Below are positions 1-7,849 of a stretch of 64,000 nucleotides of DNA, in pieces. The stretch comes from Flavobacterium ovatum (lineage in GTDB: Bacteria; Bacteroidota; Bacteroidia; Flavobacteriales; Flavobacteriaceae). Every line of letters begins with the position of its first letter. Within the stretch, counting starts at the first letter, position 1. The notes beneath the pieces were generated by a model, which was given only the letters and a program-made list of their open reading frames with translations, was not told the origin of the DNA and searched no databases. The position numbers and the translations under genes are program-made. The stretch is from contig NZ_CP160035.1 of the NCBI RefSeq assembly GCF_040703125.1, forward strand, positions 3,396,001-3,460,000, written 5' to 3'.

Positions 1-761
1 GGCTGATAAACATCAATATATTCCTTTAATTTTGCCCACCATTCTTTATAAAAACGATCGTCTGGAGTATTCGATTCTAAGGAATGCGGACTTGTGTACA
101 AATCATAATCTTTTGGATCAATACCACCATGTGCATGCGCTGGTGCAAAATATTTCCAAGTAAAAGCGTGATGAAAAGAGGCCATAAACTTCATCCCTCT
201 AGCTTCAATTTCTTTTTTCAGGGCTGCTGATGGGTCAATACCTCCGTAATTCATACTGTTCCAACGCGTCGCCTTGCTGTCCCACATTGCAAAATTATCA
301 TGGTGCATGGCTACAGGACCAGAAAATTTTGCCCCCGATTTTTTAAACAATTCGGCCCATTTTGCTGCATTAAAACCAGTTGGTTTGAATTGCTCAATAA
401 TTTGTTTGTATCCAAATTCTTTTACGTTACCGTATTTACTCGTGTGATGAACATAATTGGTTGATGGTTTTCCGTTTTTGGTAGGTACAATTTTACCATC
501 TTGGTACATCACCATTCCGTGCCAACCGCCATAATATTGTTTAGGATCAGATCCTTCAAAAGCGGCAGAAACAGGTCCCCAATGCGCATAAATTCCAAAT
601 TTAGCATCCTGAAACCAATCAGGTACTGCTTTTACAGTTGATACCGATTCCCAAGTTGGTTCAAATTTTTGTGCTTTTTGCTTTGATTTATTTTGAGCTT
701 GAACAGAACCAAAAGAGGCTGCAGCGAACAAACAAATCAGTTTGATGTTATTTTTTTTCAT
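1..761 (-). CDS. alpha-L-fucosidase family protein (GH29), partial
   Basis: The frame is open from an ATG at 761-759 down to the left edge, so about 253 N-terminal residues are present and the C-terminus lies outside the window. Residues 1-22 form a Sec signal peptide ending near VQAQ. The body then has the GH29 landmarks: a DAKFGIYAHWGP block, the FSGPVAMHHDNFAMWDS block with the substrate-binding histidines, and a KFMASFHHAF strand. The catalytic Asp strand is beyond the edge. It is a paralogue of the GH29 protein at 9597-11162, which shares the same blocks. In a red-algal galactan context some GH29 members act as exo-alpha-L-galactosidases, so the substrate could be L-galactose rather than L-fucose; this is inference. 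The gene lies 75 bp downstream of the GH2 gene on the same strand and is probably co-transcribed. Confidence 0.9.
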   Translation of the reverse strand, partial: MKKNNIKLICLFAAASFGSVQAQNKSKQKAQKFEPTWESVSTVKAVPDWFQDAKFGIYAHWGPVSAAFEGSDPKQYYGGWHGMVMYQDGKIVPTKNGKPSTNYVHHTSKYGNVKEFGYKQIIEQFKPTGFNAAKWAELFKKSGAKFSGPVAMHHDNFAMWDSKATRWNSMNYGGIDPSAALKKEIEARGMKFMASFHHAFTWKYFAPAHAHGGIDPKDYDLYTSPHSLESNTPDDRFYKEWWAKLKEYIDVYQ

Positions 762-836
762 CTATCGAATATTTAAATTATTTTAAGGTGATCGAATGAT
801 TCGAATACCTATCCATAAAGAGTTATAGTGTATCTA

Positions 837-3323
837 TTATTTAGTTGTAACGATGGTTTCTGCCGTTTTCAAATTACTAGATGTAGCAGTAATTTTGATG
901 GTTCCTTTTTTGTCGGTAGCTTTTACAATCAATAAACACATTCCACTGAAAGCTTTGCTGTTATTCGCTTGAAAAGAAGCCAATGAAGCCGAATCACCAT
1001 TGCCAACTGCCGCTTGAATTCCTGCGCCTTCTACTTTAAAATTCACCAAATTATCAGCGTTTGGACACAAATTTCCGTTGGCATCTTCGATTCTTACCGT
1101 GATAAAGGATAAATCTTTTCCGTCAGCGGTGATCACGTTTCTATCAGCCGAAAGTTTAATTTGAGCTGGAGCGCCCGCTGTTTTAATTTCTTTTACAGCA
1201 GCTTGTTTTCCGTTTTTGTAACCTACAACTTTGATACTTCCTGGTTGGTAAGGTACATTCCATGACAAACGGTATTTAGTTTTATACATTCCTTTTTCAA
1301 AACCATGATATTCTGATGGGATTTCGGTAAAGTCTTTTCCTTTTACTTTTTTACCCATCGATTTTCCGTTCACAAACAATTCCACTTCCTCACAGTTGGT
1401 ATAGGAGTAAACCGGAATAATGTCGCCTTCTTTTCCTTCCCAATTCCAATGTGGTAAAACATGTACCATTGGTTTGGTTGTCCATTGACTTTGGTATAGA
1501 TAGTAGCGGTCTTTTGGAAAACCACACAAATCTACGGGTGCAAAATAGGAGGCGTGTGATGGCCAGTCTTTGTTCCAATACCCATTGGTGGAATTGTCAC
1601 GACCTCCATAAGGTGTTGGTTCGCCCAAATAATCAAATCCTGTCCAGATGAATTCCCCTAACGAAAAAGAGTTTTTCTCCTGAGCGTCAAATTCTACATC
1701 GGGTGCGTAAGCCCACGGTGGACCAACGGTGGTGTCATAGCTCGAAACTTGATTGGTTTCATGTTTTTCATTAAATTCAATTGGTAAATGATATACTCCA
1801 CGGCTACTAGTTTGCGAAGAAGTTTCAGATCCGTACAAAATGATATTCGGATTTTTTTCTTTGATTTCTTTGTAATCTGCAGGCCAATAGTTCATTCCTA
1901 CGACATCTATTTGGTACGCTAGTTTATTCGTAAAAGGTTGTGGGTAATAGTTAAATCCAGCTGTTGTAGGACGTGTATTGTCTTCATCATGGCAAATATC
2001 ATTGAGGTGTTTGGTCAAAATCCAACCGTCTTTTTTGCTTTGTTCCAAAATTTCGTTACCAATACTCCACATGATTACCGATGGATGGTTGCGGTCTCTT
2101 TTGATCATGTCACGCAAATCTCTTTCATGCCATTTATCGAAAAATTTGCTGTAGCCGTTTGGAACTTTAGGGAGTTGCCATTCGTCAAAAGCTTCGACAA
2201 TAACAACGATTCCAAGTTTATCACAAACTTCCAACATTTCTGGAGATGGTGGATTATGACTGGTACGCAATGCATTTGTACCCATACTTTTCATAATTTG
2301 CATCTGGCGTTCGGTAGCGCGATAATTCACGGCAGCACCCAAAGGTCCCAAATCATGATGCATACAAACTCCGTTCAACTGTACTCGTTTTCCATTCAAT
2401 AAAAAACCATTGTTGGCATCAAATTTTATCGTTCTAATTCCAAAATTAGTTTGGTATTCTTCAACAACTTGATTGTTTACTTTTACTTGACTAAATGCAG
2501 TATATAAGGTAGGAGATTGTATATCCCAACGAGCAGGTTTTAAAACCTCTAGATTTTGACTTAGTTTTTGTTCTGAAGATTTATCTAAAGTAAGAGCTTT
2601 CGATTGGCTAGCCACAACAACGCCTTTATTATTCTTGATAGTTGTAACCAATACGGCATTCGAGCTTAGATTCCCAGCATTTTTAATAGTGGTTTGAATT
2701 GCCACTGTTGCTTTTGCATCGCTTACAGTTGGCGTCGTAATGTATGTTCCCCATTGCGGAATGTGGATGTCATTTTTGACTTTCAAATATACATTGCGAT
2801 AGATTCCAGCTCCTGGATACCAACGAGCAGACAAATCCTCGGGTGCAACTTGTACGGCAATAACATTTTCTTGACCATATTTAATGTATGGTGTCAAATC
2901 AAGTTCAAATCCAATGTAACCAAACGGGCGTTCTCCCACATAATTACCATTTATCCAAACTTTGGCATTATTCATCACACCATCAAAAGCTACAGCAATT
3001 TGACTCCCTTTATTTTTATTTTCGACAACAAAATGTTTTCGGTACCATGCAATTCCGTGAACGGGTAGTCCGCCAGTTCTGGCATTATTTTTATTACTAA
3101 AAGGACCTTCGATAGCCCAATCGTGTGGCAAGTTTATTTTTTTCCAATTCGAATCTTGGAACGCAACTTTTTCAGCTCCTTGTAGCGTGTCTTTTTTAAA
3201 CAACCAATTCTGATTGAAATTTTGTACTCCCTTTTTATCCACTATGCTTTGAGCGGAACTATTTTTCGTAGCAAAAAGAGCTAGGAAAGCTACCGTGCTT
3301 AAAATTAATTTTCTTGCTTTCAT
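837..3323 (-). CDS. beta-galactosidase family protein (GH2, DUF4982)
   Basis: 828 residues with a signal peptide (residues 1-24, ending SSAQ), so it is exported to the periplasm. The domain order is typical of GH2: sugar-binding jelly roll (about 35-185), immunoglobulin-like sandwich (about 190-297), TIM barrel (about 300-610), then a DUF4982-type domain (about 630-720) and a C-terminal Ig/invasin-like domain (about 725-825). The acid/base Glu is E424 in the MWSIGNE motif and the likely nucleophile is E500 in ILYGSE. The enzyme should release terminal beta-D-galactose from oligosaccharides. With two GH16 endo-enzymes, GH29 enzymes and a sulfatase alongside, the likely substrate is an agar/porphyran oligosaccharide. 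The protein is full length for DUF4982-containing GH2 enzymes. It is divergent from the GH16 gene at 3500. Confidence 0.9.
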   Translation of the reverse strand: MKARKLILSTVAFLALFATKNSSAQSIVDKKGVQNFNQNWLFKKDTLQGAEKVAFQDSNWKKINLPHDWAIEGPFSNKNNARTGGLPVHGIAWYRKHFVVENKNKGSQIAVAFDGVMNNAKVWINGNYVGERPFGYIGFELDLTPYIKYGQENVIAVQVAPEDLSARWYPGAGIYRNVYLKVKNDIHIPQWGTYITTPTVSDAKATVAIQTTIKNAGNLSSNAVLVTTIKNNKGVVVASQSKALTLDKSSEQKLSQNLEVLKPARWDIQSPTLYTAFSQVKVNNQVVEEYQTNFGIRTIKFDANNGFLLNGKRVQLNGVCMHHDLGPLGAAVNYRATERQMQIMKSMGTNALRTSHNPPSPEMLEVCDKLGIVVIVEAFDEWQLPKVPNGYSKFFDKWHERDLRDMIKRDRNHPSVIMWSIGNEILEQSKKDGWILTKHLNDICHDEDNTRPTTAGFNYYPQPFTNKLAYQIDVVGMNYWPADYKEIKEKNPNIILYGSETSSQTSSRGVYHLPIEFNEKHETNQVSSYDTTVGPPWAYAPDVEFDAQEKNSFSLGEFIWTGFDYLGEPTPYGGRDNSTNGYWNKDWPSHASYFAPVDLCGFPKDRYYLYQSQWTTKPMVHVLPHWNWEGKEGDIIPVYSYTNCEEVELFVNGKSMGKKVKGKDFTEIPSEYHGFEKGMYKTKYRLSWNVPYQPGSIKVVGYKNGKQAAVKEIKTAGAPAQIKLSADRNVITADGKDLSFITVRIEDANGNLCPNADNLVNFKVEGAGIQAAVGNGDSASLASFQANNSKAFSGMCLLIVKATDKKGTIKITATSSNLKTAETIVTTK

Positions 3324-3499
3324 TCGTGTTATTTTAACTTTCAGAATTGTTTATAAGGTAAATCTAAAGGATAAAAACTGGACAATAAAAGTTTGAGGAG
3401 TTTAAATGAAGTCAAAAAACATCTGTTCTACGGAAAAAACCATTTCGTTTATGGCAACCGTTATATTCACTGTATTTTTATAGTTAAAGACAAACTATT

Positions 3500-4369
3500 A
3501 TGAATAAAATAAACTATGCTATTTTAGTACTTTTAGCCTCTTATTCGAGTCTAAAAGCACAAGATTCTACTCGTCCGGCGAGTTATTACACAGATACAAT
3601 TTCGTTTTCTGCGGCACCAAAAAGAATGACAGACAAACTCCCTTTATCCCATCAAAAAGATAAAAAGTGGGTTTTGCAAAAGGATTTGTCAGATGAATTC
3701 GCTGGATTAAAACTAGACTTAGACAAATGGTATGATACCAATCCAAAATGGTTGGGTAGAGCACCATCTATGGCAAATTCAGAGAATGTTTCATTAGAAA
3801 AAGGAAATCTTGTCCTAAGAATTAATCAAGTTAAAGAACCGAAATACAAAAATGATTACACGCATAATGTAGGTTGGGTTGTGAGTAAAAAATCTATTAC
3901 CTACGGTTATTTTGAAATGCGAGCTAAGCTAATGGATGCTCCTTGGGTAAGTTGTTTTTGGTTGTACAACTGGTGGTATAAAGACAATTGGAAAACAGAA
4001 ATAGACATCTGTGAAAACAATCCTGGAGCGGCAAAAAACAGACATACGCTGACATCCAACTTGCACGTGTTTTCGGCACCTGTGGACAAAGGAAATGTAA
4101 CAGAACTAAAATCTCACCCGCAGAATTACTATATTCCGTTTGAGTTGCAAAAAGACTATCATGTTTGGGGAATGGAGTGGGATAAAGACTTTATCCGTTG
4201 GTATATCGATGGTATTCTATTCAGAGAATCACCAAACGTGTATTGGCACCAAGATTTGCACATCAATTTTAATAGTGAATCGAATAAATGGCTATTAGCG
4301 TTTCCTGATGACAACCGCTTGAATGAAGATTTTAACGTAGATTATGTGAGAGTTTGGCAGAAGAAGTAA
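3500..4369 (+). CDS. secreted GH16 glycoside hydrolase (agarase/porphyranase-like)
   Basis: 289 residues with a signal peptide ending near SLKAQ (residue 21). The GH16 catalytic signature is EIDICE, with E167 as nucleophile, D169 as helper and E172 as acid/base. Upstream lie a DEF..LDLDKW block and WLGRAPS, features of the agarase/porphyranase/carrageenase branch of GH16. C-terminally there is HVWGMEWDKDFIRWYIDG and a closing VDYVRVWQ strand. The protein is a single catalytic domain without a carbohydrate-binding module or T9SS tail, so it is probably periplasmic. Endo-cleavage of a galactan is the family reaction; the exact linkage cannot be read from sequence alone. The gene is divergent from the GH2 gene with a 176-bp shared promoter region. 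Confidence 0.87.
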   Translation: MNKINYAILVLLASYSSLKAQDSTRPASYYTDTISFSAAPKRMTDKLPLSHQKDKKWVLQKDLSDEFAGLKLDLDKWYDTNPKWLGRAPSMANSENVSLEKGNLVLRINQVKEPKYKNDYTHNVGWVVSKKSITYGYFEMRAKLMDAPWVSCFWLYNWWYKDNWKTEIDICENNPGAAKNRHTLTSNLHVFSAPVDKGNVTELKSHPQNYYIPFELQKDYHVWGMEWDKDFIRWYIDGILFRESPNVYWHQDLHINFNSESNKWLLAFPDDNRLNEDFNVDYVRVWQKK

Positions 4370-4437
4370 TTGGTAAGCTGAATTTTATAAAACCAAAATC
4401 CCCTCAAAGTGTTTGAAGACAAGCCTGCGCGATCAGG

Positions 4438-4495
4438 TTTTTAAATTAGAATGTTTTCGTTTCTATTCACCTACCACACGAAAGGATTCGTGTGG
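4438..4495. repeat. intergenic repeat R3, copy 1, with palindromic tip
   Basis: A block starting TTTTTAAATTAGAAT, continuing TTTCGTTTCTATTCAC, and ending in a perfect hairpin at 4474-4495 (CCACACGAA, loop AGGA, TTCGTGTGG). The same block recurs at 5661-5718. No coding potential is seen. A short piece just upstream (4412-4425, ACAAGCCTGCGCGA) recurs at 6443-6456. Confidence 0.75.
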
Positions 4496-4533
4496 AATCA
4501 GGGTGAAAATTTTTAATTACTTTTTGTTCATTT

Positions 4534-4629
4534 TATAAAGTAAACTTATTATCTGTAAACCAATATCGGTCGTTATTTACCTTTAAATCTTTAAGGAAAT
4601 CTATTGTTGTTGTAGAAATAGATGTCATA
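4534..4629 (-). pseudogene. N-terminal relic of a DUF2461 (TIGR02453) gene
   Basis: The minus strand reads a 31-codon ORF containing IDFLKDLKVNNDRYWFTDNK, which is the characteristic N-terminus of DUF2461/TIGR02453 proteins (normally about 220 residues). It stops after KFTL. The rest of the gene is absent: the repeat R3 begins within 40 bp downstream and then the GH16 gene ends. I read it as a gene eroded or cut off by the repeat/PUL insertion. Of the 407 bp between the GH16 gene and the lipoprotein gene, this relic, repeat R3 and the -7 box at 4747 are the only recognisable items. Confidence 0.6.
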
Positions 4630-4746
4630 ATATTAATTTCGAAATGTAAATATAAAAGGACTTTCCTGAATTTGTAATTATTTCTGAATAAGACATATGC
4701 AATATGTTTTTGGTCATATCAGGTATAACTGAAATCTACTATTTCC

Positions 4747-4754
4747 TATTTTTG
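4747..4754 (+). promoter_or_regulatory. putative -7 box TATTTTTG of the CBM-like lipoprotein gene
   Basis: TATTTTTG fits the Bacteroidota TAnnTTTG -7 consensus and lies 22 bp before the ATG at 4777. No TTG -33 element is visible at the usual spacing. The decamer TTTTTGGTCA occurs here (4749-4758) and again exactly 42 bp upstream (4707-4716), which could be a repeated activator site. Confidence 0.45.
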
Positions 4755-4776
4755 GTCAAACCAAAACCCTTAAATT

Positions 4777-5616
4777 ATGAAACTCACCATTTCAATTTTA
4801 TCCTTAGTGGCTATTAGCCTTTTATCTTGTTCAAAATCGAAAGACGATATTGATTTAATCGAAATTACGGATCCAGAGACAGAGGTTATTACACCTAAAG
4901 AAGAAGAAGTTATTGTTGAAGGAACCGACCCTATTAAAATTCCTATTTGTGATGGAGTAACTCAACCTGTGCCAGAGTTGATAAACGAAAATGTTATCCC
5001 CACAGATAAAAAATGTGGCATATTTTTAGAAAAAAATGGATTACTGATATTTGAAGCAGAAAACACAAGCTCTGATTTTGATAAATGGATTTATGAAACT
5101 GTCATTCCTGGTTATAGAGGTACTGGTTATTTAAGATACAATGGCCCTTTTACAGGAAGCTCGCCTTTGGTTTATAAATTCAAAATTGAAAATTTAGGAA
5201 TTTATCGTTTTATGATAAGAAGTTCAAAACCAGCAGGAGTTGAACAAGATGCAAATAACGATTGCTTTATTAAAATGGAAGGTAATTTTGTTGCTGGAGA
5301 AATGAATTCTTGTCTAGCAAACGCTGATAGAAACTCCACTCAAACAAACTCTTTAAAAACGGATACGAAATTTTTTGGAGCAGGTGGTGATGGAGAATTT
5401 AAAAATGCTGCGGGACAATTGGACATAAGCAGTGTAAAACCTTGGGCTACTTATAATTTTAAAGCTGGTGAAACTTATACACTTACTATTACTGGAAGGT
5501 CATCAAAATTTAGTATTGACAGAATTTTAATTGCCGACTTAAACAAATACGATTATGCGAAATACAATGCCTATGCTAAAAATGCGGTTCAAAACGAATG
5601 TGTTGTAGGTAATTAG
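4777..5616 (+). CDS. lipoprotein with carbohydrate-binding-like domain
   Basis: 279 residues with a lipobox LLSC (Cys18), followed by an acidic tether rich in D and E (about 20-50), the pattern for surface or periplasmic lipoproteins of Bacteroidota. From about residue 85 the sequence has LIFEAENTSSDFDKW, then PGYRGTGYLRYNGP and YRFMIRSSKP, ending in FSIDRILIADL. This is the beta-sandwich pattern of CBM6/35-like or GH115-C-terminal-type carbohydrate-binding domains. No catalytic domain is attached. Being inside a galactan locus it is likely a glycan-binding surface lipoprotein, but the ligand is unknown. The assignment to a particular CBM family is uncertain. Confidence 0.65.
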   Translation: MKLTISILSLVAISLLSCSKSKDDIDLIEITDPETEVITPKEEEVIVEGTDPIKIPICDGVTQPVPELINENVIPTDKKCGIFLEKNGLLIFEAENTSSDFDKWIYETVIPGYRGTGYLRYNGPFTGSSPLVYKFKIENLGIYRFMIRSSKPAGVEQDANNDCFIKMEGNFVAGEMNSCLANADRNSTQTNSLKTDTKFFGAGGDGEFKNAAGQLDISSVKPWATYNFKAGETYTLTITGRSSKFSIDRILIADLNKYDYAKYNAYAKNAVQNECVVGN

Positions 5617-5624
5617 CAACTAAA

Positions 5625-5655
5625 AAAAGCGACTGAATGATATTCAGTCGCTTTT
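5625..5655 (+). terminator. rho-independent terminator after the CBM-like lipoprotein
   Basis: A perfect 14-bp stem AAAAGCGACTGAAT / ATTCAGTCGCTTTT with a 3-nt loop, 9 bp after the stop codon. It works best on the plus strand. Confidence 0.85.
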
Positions 5656-5660
5656 AAGAA

Positions 5661-5718
5661 TTTTTAAATTAGAATATTTTCGTTTCTATTCACGAACCAC
5701 ACGAAAGGATTCGTGCGG
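5661..5718. repeat. intergenic repeat R3, copy 2
   Basis: Nearly identical to 4438-4495, with the same CCACACGAA-AGGA-TTCGTG tip at 5697-5718 (one G:U-type change, TGCGG). The two copies flank the CBM-like lipoprotein gene in direct orientation. Confidence 0.7.
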
Positions 5719-5756
5719 TAGCGAGGGGTAGCGGGACAATCGGGAACTATTTAATA

Positions 5757-6200
5757 TTAAAGATGATACAGATACCAACTGCCCAACCTCATAATGATAT
5801 AACTTAATGCACCAAACAAACCTATAAGTACTAAAATATAAAATCCTCTTTTATTATTATCTTTTACATATTCATCTGTATATTTTGCCATTGAGAAATC
5901 TACATTTGGTTTTATAATATATTCTTGAATTAAATTTTTATTAAAATATAGTACTAATGCAACAGGCATTAAACACAAATAAAGGCTCAATCGCGTTACT
6001 TTTAATTTAAATATTCCTAAACTTATAACTGCAAAAAATACTGAAAGTGTTATAAATAGAAAAAATAAAATAAGTAAAGAAATATTATTGTAAGTTGTAC
6101 TTTTTGATTCTTCAATACTACATTTTTTTTTAAAATGGAAATTTATAAATGTGAAGTCAAAAAGGGGTGTTATTATTTTTTTTATTAAATTAATTTCCAC
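5757..6200 (-). CDS. hypothetical small membrane protein
   Basis: 147 residues, no recognisable family. Hydrophobic segments at about 40-65, 70-88 and 118-140 suggest three or four transmembrane helices, with charged loops rich in K and N between them. It is bracketed by repeat-derived sequence and stands alone on the minus strand. Codon use is very AT-rich, like the surrounding intergenic DNA, so it may be a recently acquired or decaying gene. Confidence 0.45.
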   Translation of the reverse strand: MEINLIKKIITPLFDFTFINFHFKKKCSIEESKSTTYNNISLLILFFLFITLSVFFAVISLGIFKLKVTRLSLYLCLMPVALVLYFNKNLIQEYIIKPNVDFSMAKYTDEYVKDNNKRGFYILVLIGLFGALSYIIMRLGSWYLYHL

Positions 6201-6333
6201 TTTGATTTATTTGTGTTCTAAATTACTTTGATTAGCGGCCCGATTGTGCACACTTACCGTATTAGTTAGCGCACCCGTTCCAAATATAACCCAAAAATAA
6301 TCTATTTTAAGTCATTTCTTATTTTTAAAAACA

Positions 6334-6371
6334 AAGAAAGTTGTAACCGTTTTCATGATTACAACTTTCTT
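6334..6371. other. imperfectly placed hairpin in gene-poor stretch
   Basis: A 13-bp perfect stem AAGAAAGTTGTAA / TTACAACTTTCTT with a 12-nt loop. It sits in the 291 bp between the small membrane protein and the GH16 lipoprotein. Read on the minus strand it follows the GH16 stop (6492) by about 120 bp, so it could serve as a distant terminator, but the U-tract is weak. The rest of this gap is repeat debris (see the piece shared with 4412). Confidence 0.4.
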
Positions 6372-6491
6372 GTTACTTTGCTTGCTCAACTTTCTGCGTA
6401 CAGAAATCTCGACGCTTCAGGAGCACGCTAATGATTTAAGACAAGCCTGCGCAATCGGATTTTCTATTAGCAGTCCTGGTCAAAAAAAATT

Positions 6492-7667
6492 TTAGTTATC
6501 AATTAATTTCCATGTTCGTACCCAATCGTAGTAAGTGGTTCTGTCTTGAGCAGTGCCATTCATTCCTCCGCCAGCAGGTGTCGGATTCCAATCATAGGTT
6601 TCAACGACCATTTTCATATACATTCCGAGGTTAAAGTTAGCAACTGGAGCCACAGTTCGTACTTTTTTGCCATCCAGATAAAACTGAATTTCGGTAGGGC
6701 TTTTCCACCATGCTGCGTACACATGGTACTCATCAGACGCCTTACCACTTAATAGAGTATTGCCTCCAACAGATCCAACTGGGGTTTCTGGACAGCTGGT
6801 ATTTCGACTATGTAGGTTAGATCCCATTTGTTTATCAGTAGTTAATGTCCACGAGGCTGTGCCTGTGACTTGTCCAACACATTCTTGGATGTCTAATTCT
6901 GTCGTTCTAGCATCGCAACCTGTTGCCTCATTTCGTTTGTTGATTAACCAAAAGGTAGACGACATAAATGTTTTATTAGCTTTCATTCTGCATTCTATAA
7001 AATAACCTACTTGCGCAGCTGTATTAGAGGTGATATAAGAACCTGCGTGCGTAAACGTGTTTCCATTGACAACTTCTGGAGCAGGTAAAATATCGGCTGT
7101 AAGTTGTAAGTTTCCGTCATTTTGCGAAACGGTACTCTTTTTAAATAATCCAGGTGCTCTACCAATCCACTGGGATGGATCTGTATTTTTCCATTTAACT
7201 TCATCAAGAGCATTCAAATTAAACTCATCTGATAGGGCATCTACCTTAACCCACTTTTTTGAGGTTGGTGCAGGATTTACTTCTGTTAAATAAGGTAAAT
7301 CAGCTGAAGGATCGTTTTTTGATACAGTTACTTTAAAACTACAGGATACTGAATTTCCAGCAACATCTTTTACTTGAAAAGTATTGGTAGTGACTCCCAC
7401 TGGAAACGTTGCACCAGATGCTAATCCTGCCGTTTGGGTAGTTGATGCTCCTGCTACATTATCGGTACCAATTGGAGCGGTATAGGTTACTACAGCATTG
7501 GTAGCAAAATAATCTATACCCACATTGATATCGGCAACACAACTGATTTCTGGCGGGGTTGTATCTACTTGCTTTTCCTCTTTCTTTGGTTCATTATCTG
7601 TCCCATTAGTGCTACAGGCAGAAAGAACTAGATAGAAAAAACCAAGTAAGTAGTGTTTTTTAATCAT
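6492..7667 (-). CDS. GH16 lipoprotein with HYR domain (agarase/porphyranase-like)
   Basis: 391 residues. The lipobox LSAC gives acylated Cys18, followed by a charged linker. Residues about 38-117 form an HYR (hyalin-repeat) Ig-like domain with the DNVAG / DVAGNSVSCSF pattern. Residues about 128-391 are a GH16 catalytic domain with WIGRAPGLF and the active-site signature ELDIQE (E257 nucleophile, D259, E262 acid/base), closing with YYDWVRTW. Lipid anchoring suggests a cell-surface endo-galactanase that starts depolymerisation outside the cell, whereas the unanchored GH16 at 3500 may act in the periplasm. Agarase versus porphyranase specificity is not decided by what I can see. Confidence 0.88.
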   Translation of the reverse strand: MIKKHYLLGFFYLVLSACSTNGTDNEPKKEEKQVDTTPPEISCVADINVGIDYFATNAVVTYTAPIGTDNVAGASTTQTAGLASGATFPVGVTTNTFQVKDVAGNSVSCSFKVTVSKNDPSADLPYLTEVNPAPTSKKWVKVDALSDEFNLNALDEVKWKNTDPSQWIGRAPGLFKKSTVSQNDGNLQLTADILPAPEVVNGNTFTHAGSYITSNTAAQVGYFIECRMKANKTFMSSTFWLINKRNEATGCDARTTELDIQECVGQVTGTASWTLTTDKQMGSNLHSRNTSCPETPVGSVGGNTLLSGKASDEYHVYAAWWKSPTEIQFYLDGKKVRTVAPVANFNLGMYMKMVVETYDWNPTPAGGGMNGTAQDRTTYYDWVRTWKLIDN

Positions 7668-7805
7668 AATAATAGTTTTGGTTTAGTTAAGATGTAAAAT
7701 AAAGCTAAAAGTTGTTTGTAGATGTAATCATATGGTTTACAAATTATAACAGATGATTTTGATCAAGAATTTGATAGTGAAAATCAAAAGCAGTGGTAAT
7801 AAAAA

Positions 7806-7829
7806 AGGCTGCCTCAGATGAAGCAGCCT
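7806..7829 (-). terminator. rho-independent terminator of the sulfatase gene
   Basis: On the minus strand AGGCTGC, a 10-nt loop, GCAGCCT, then a T-run. It lies 20 bp after the sulfatase stop codon and separates it from the GH16 lipoprotein gene. Confidence 0.85.
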
Positions 7830-7849
7830 ATACTGTGTTTTAATCGAAT

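Noticed and set aside
1938..2402. 154-codon ORF opposite the GH2 gene, and similar antisense ORFs elsewhere (for example 23333-23755)
   Set aside because: Shadows of well-supported genes, without domains or their own signals.
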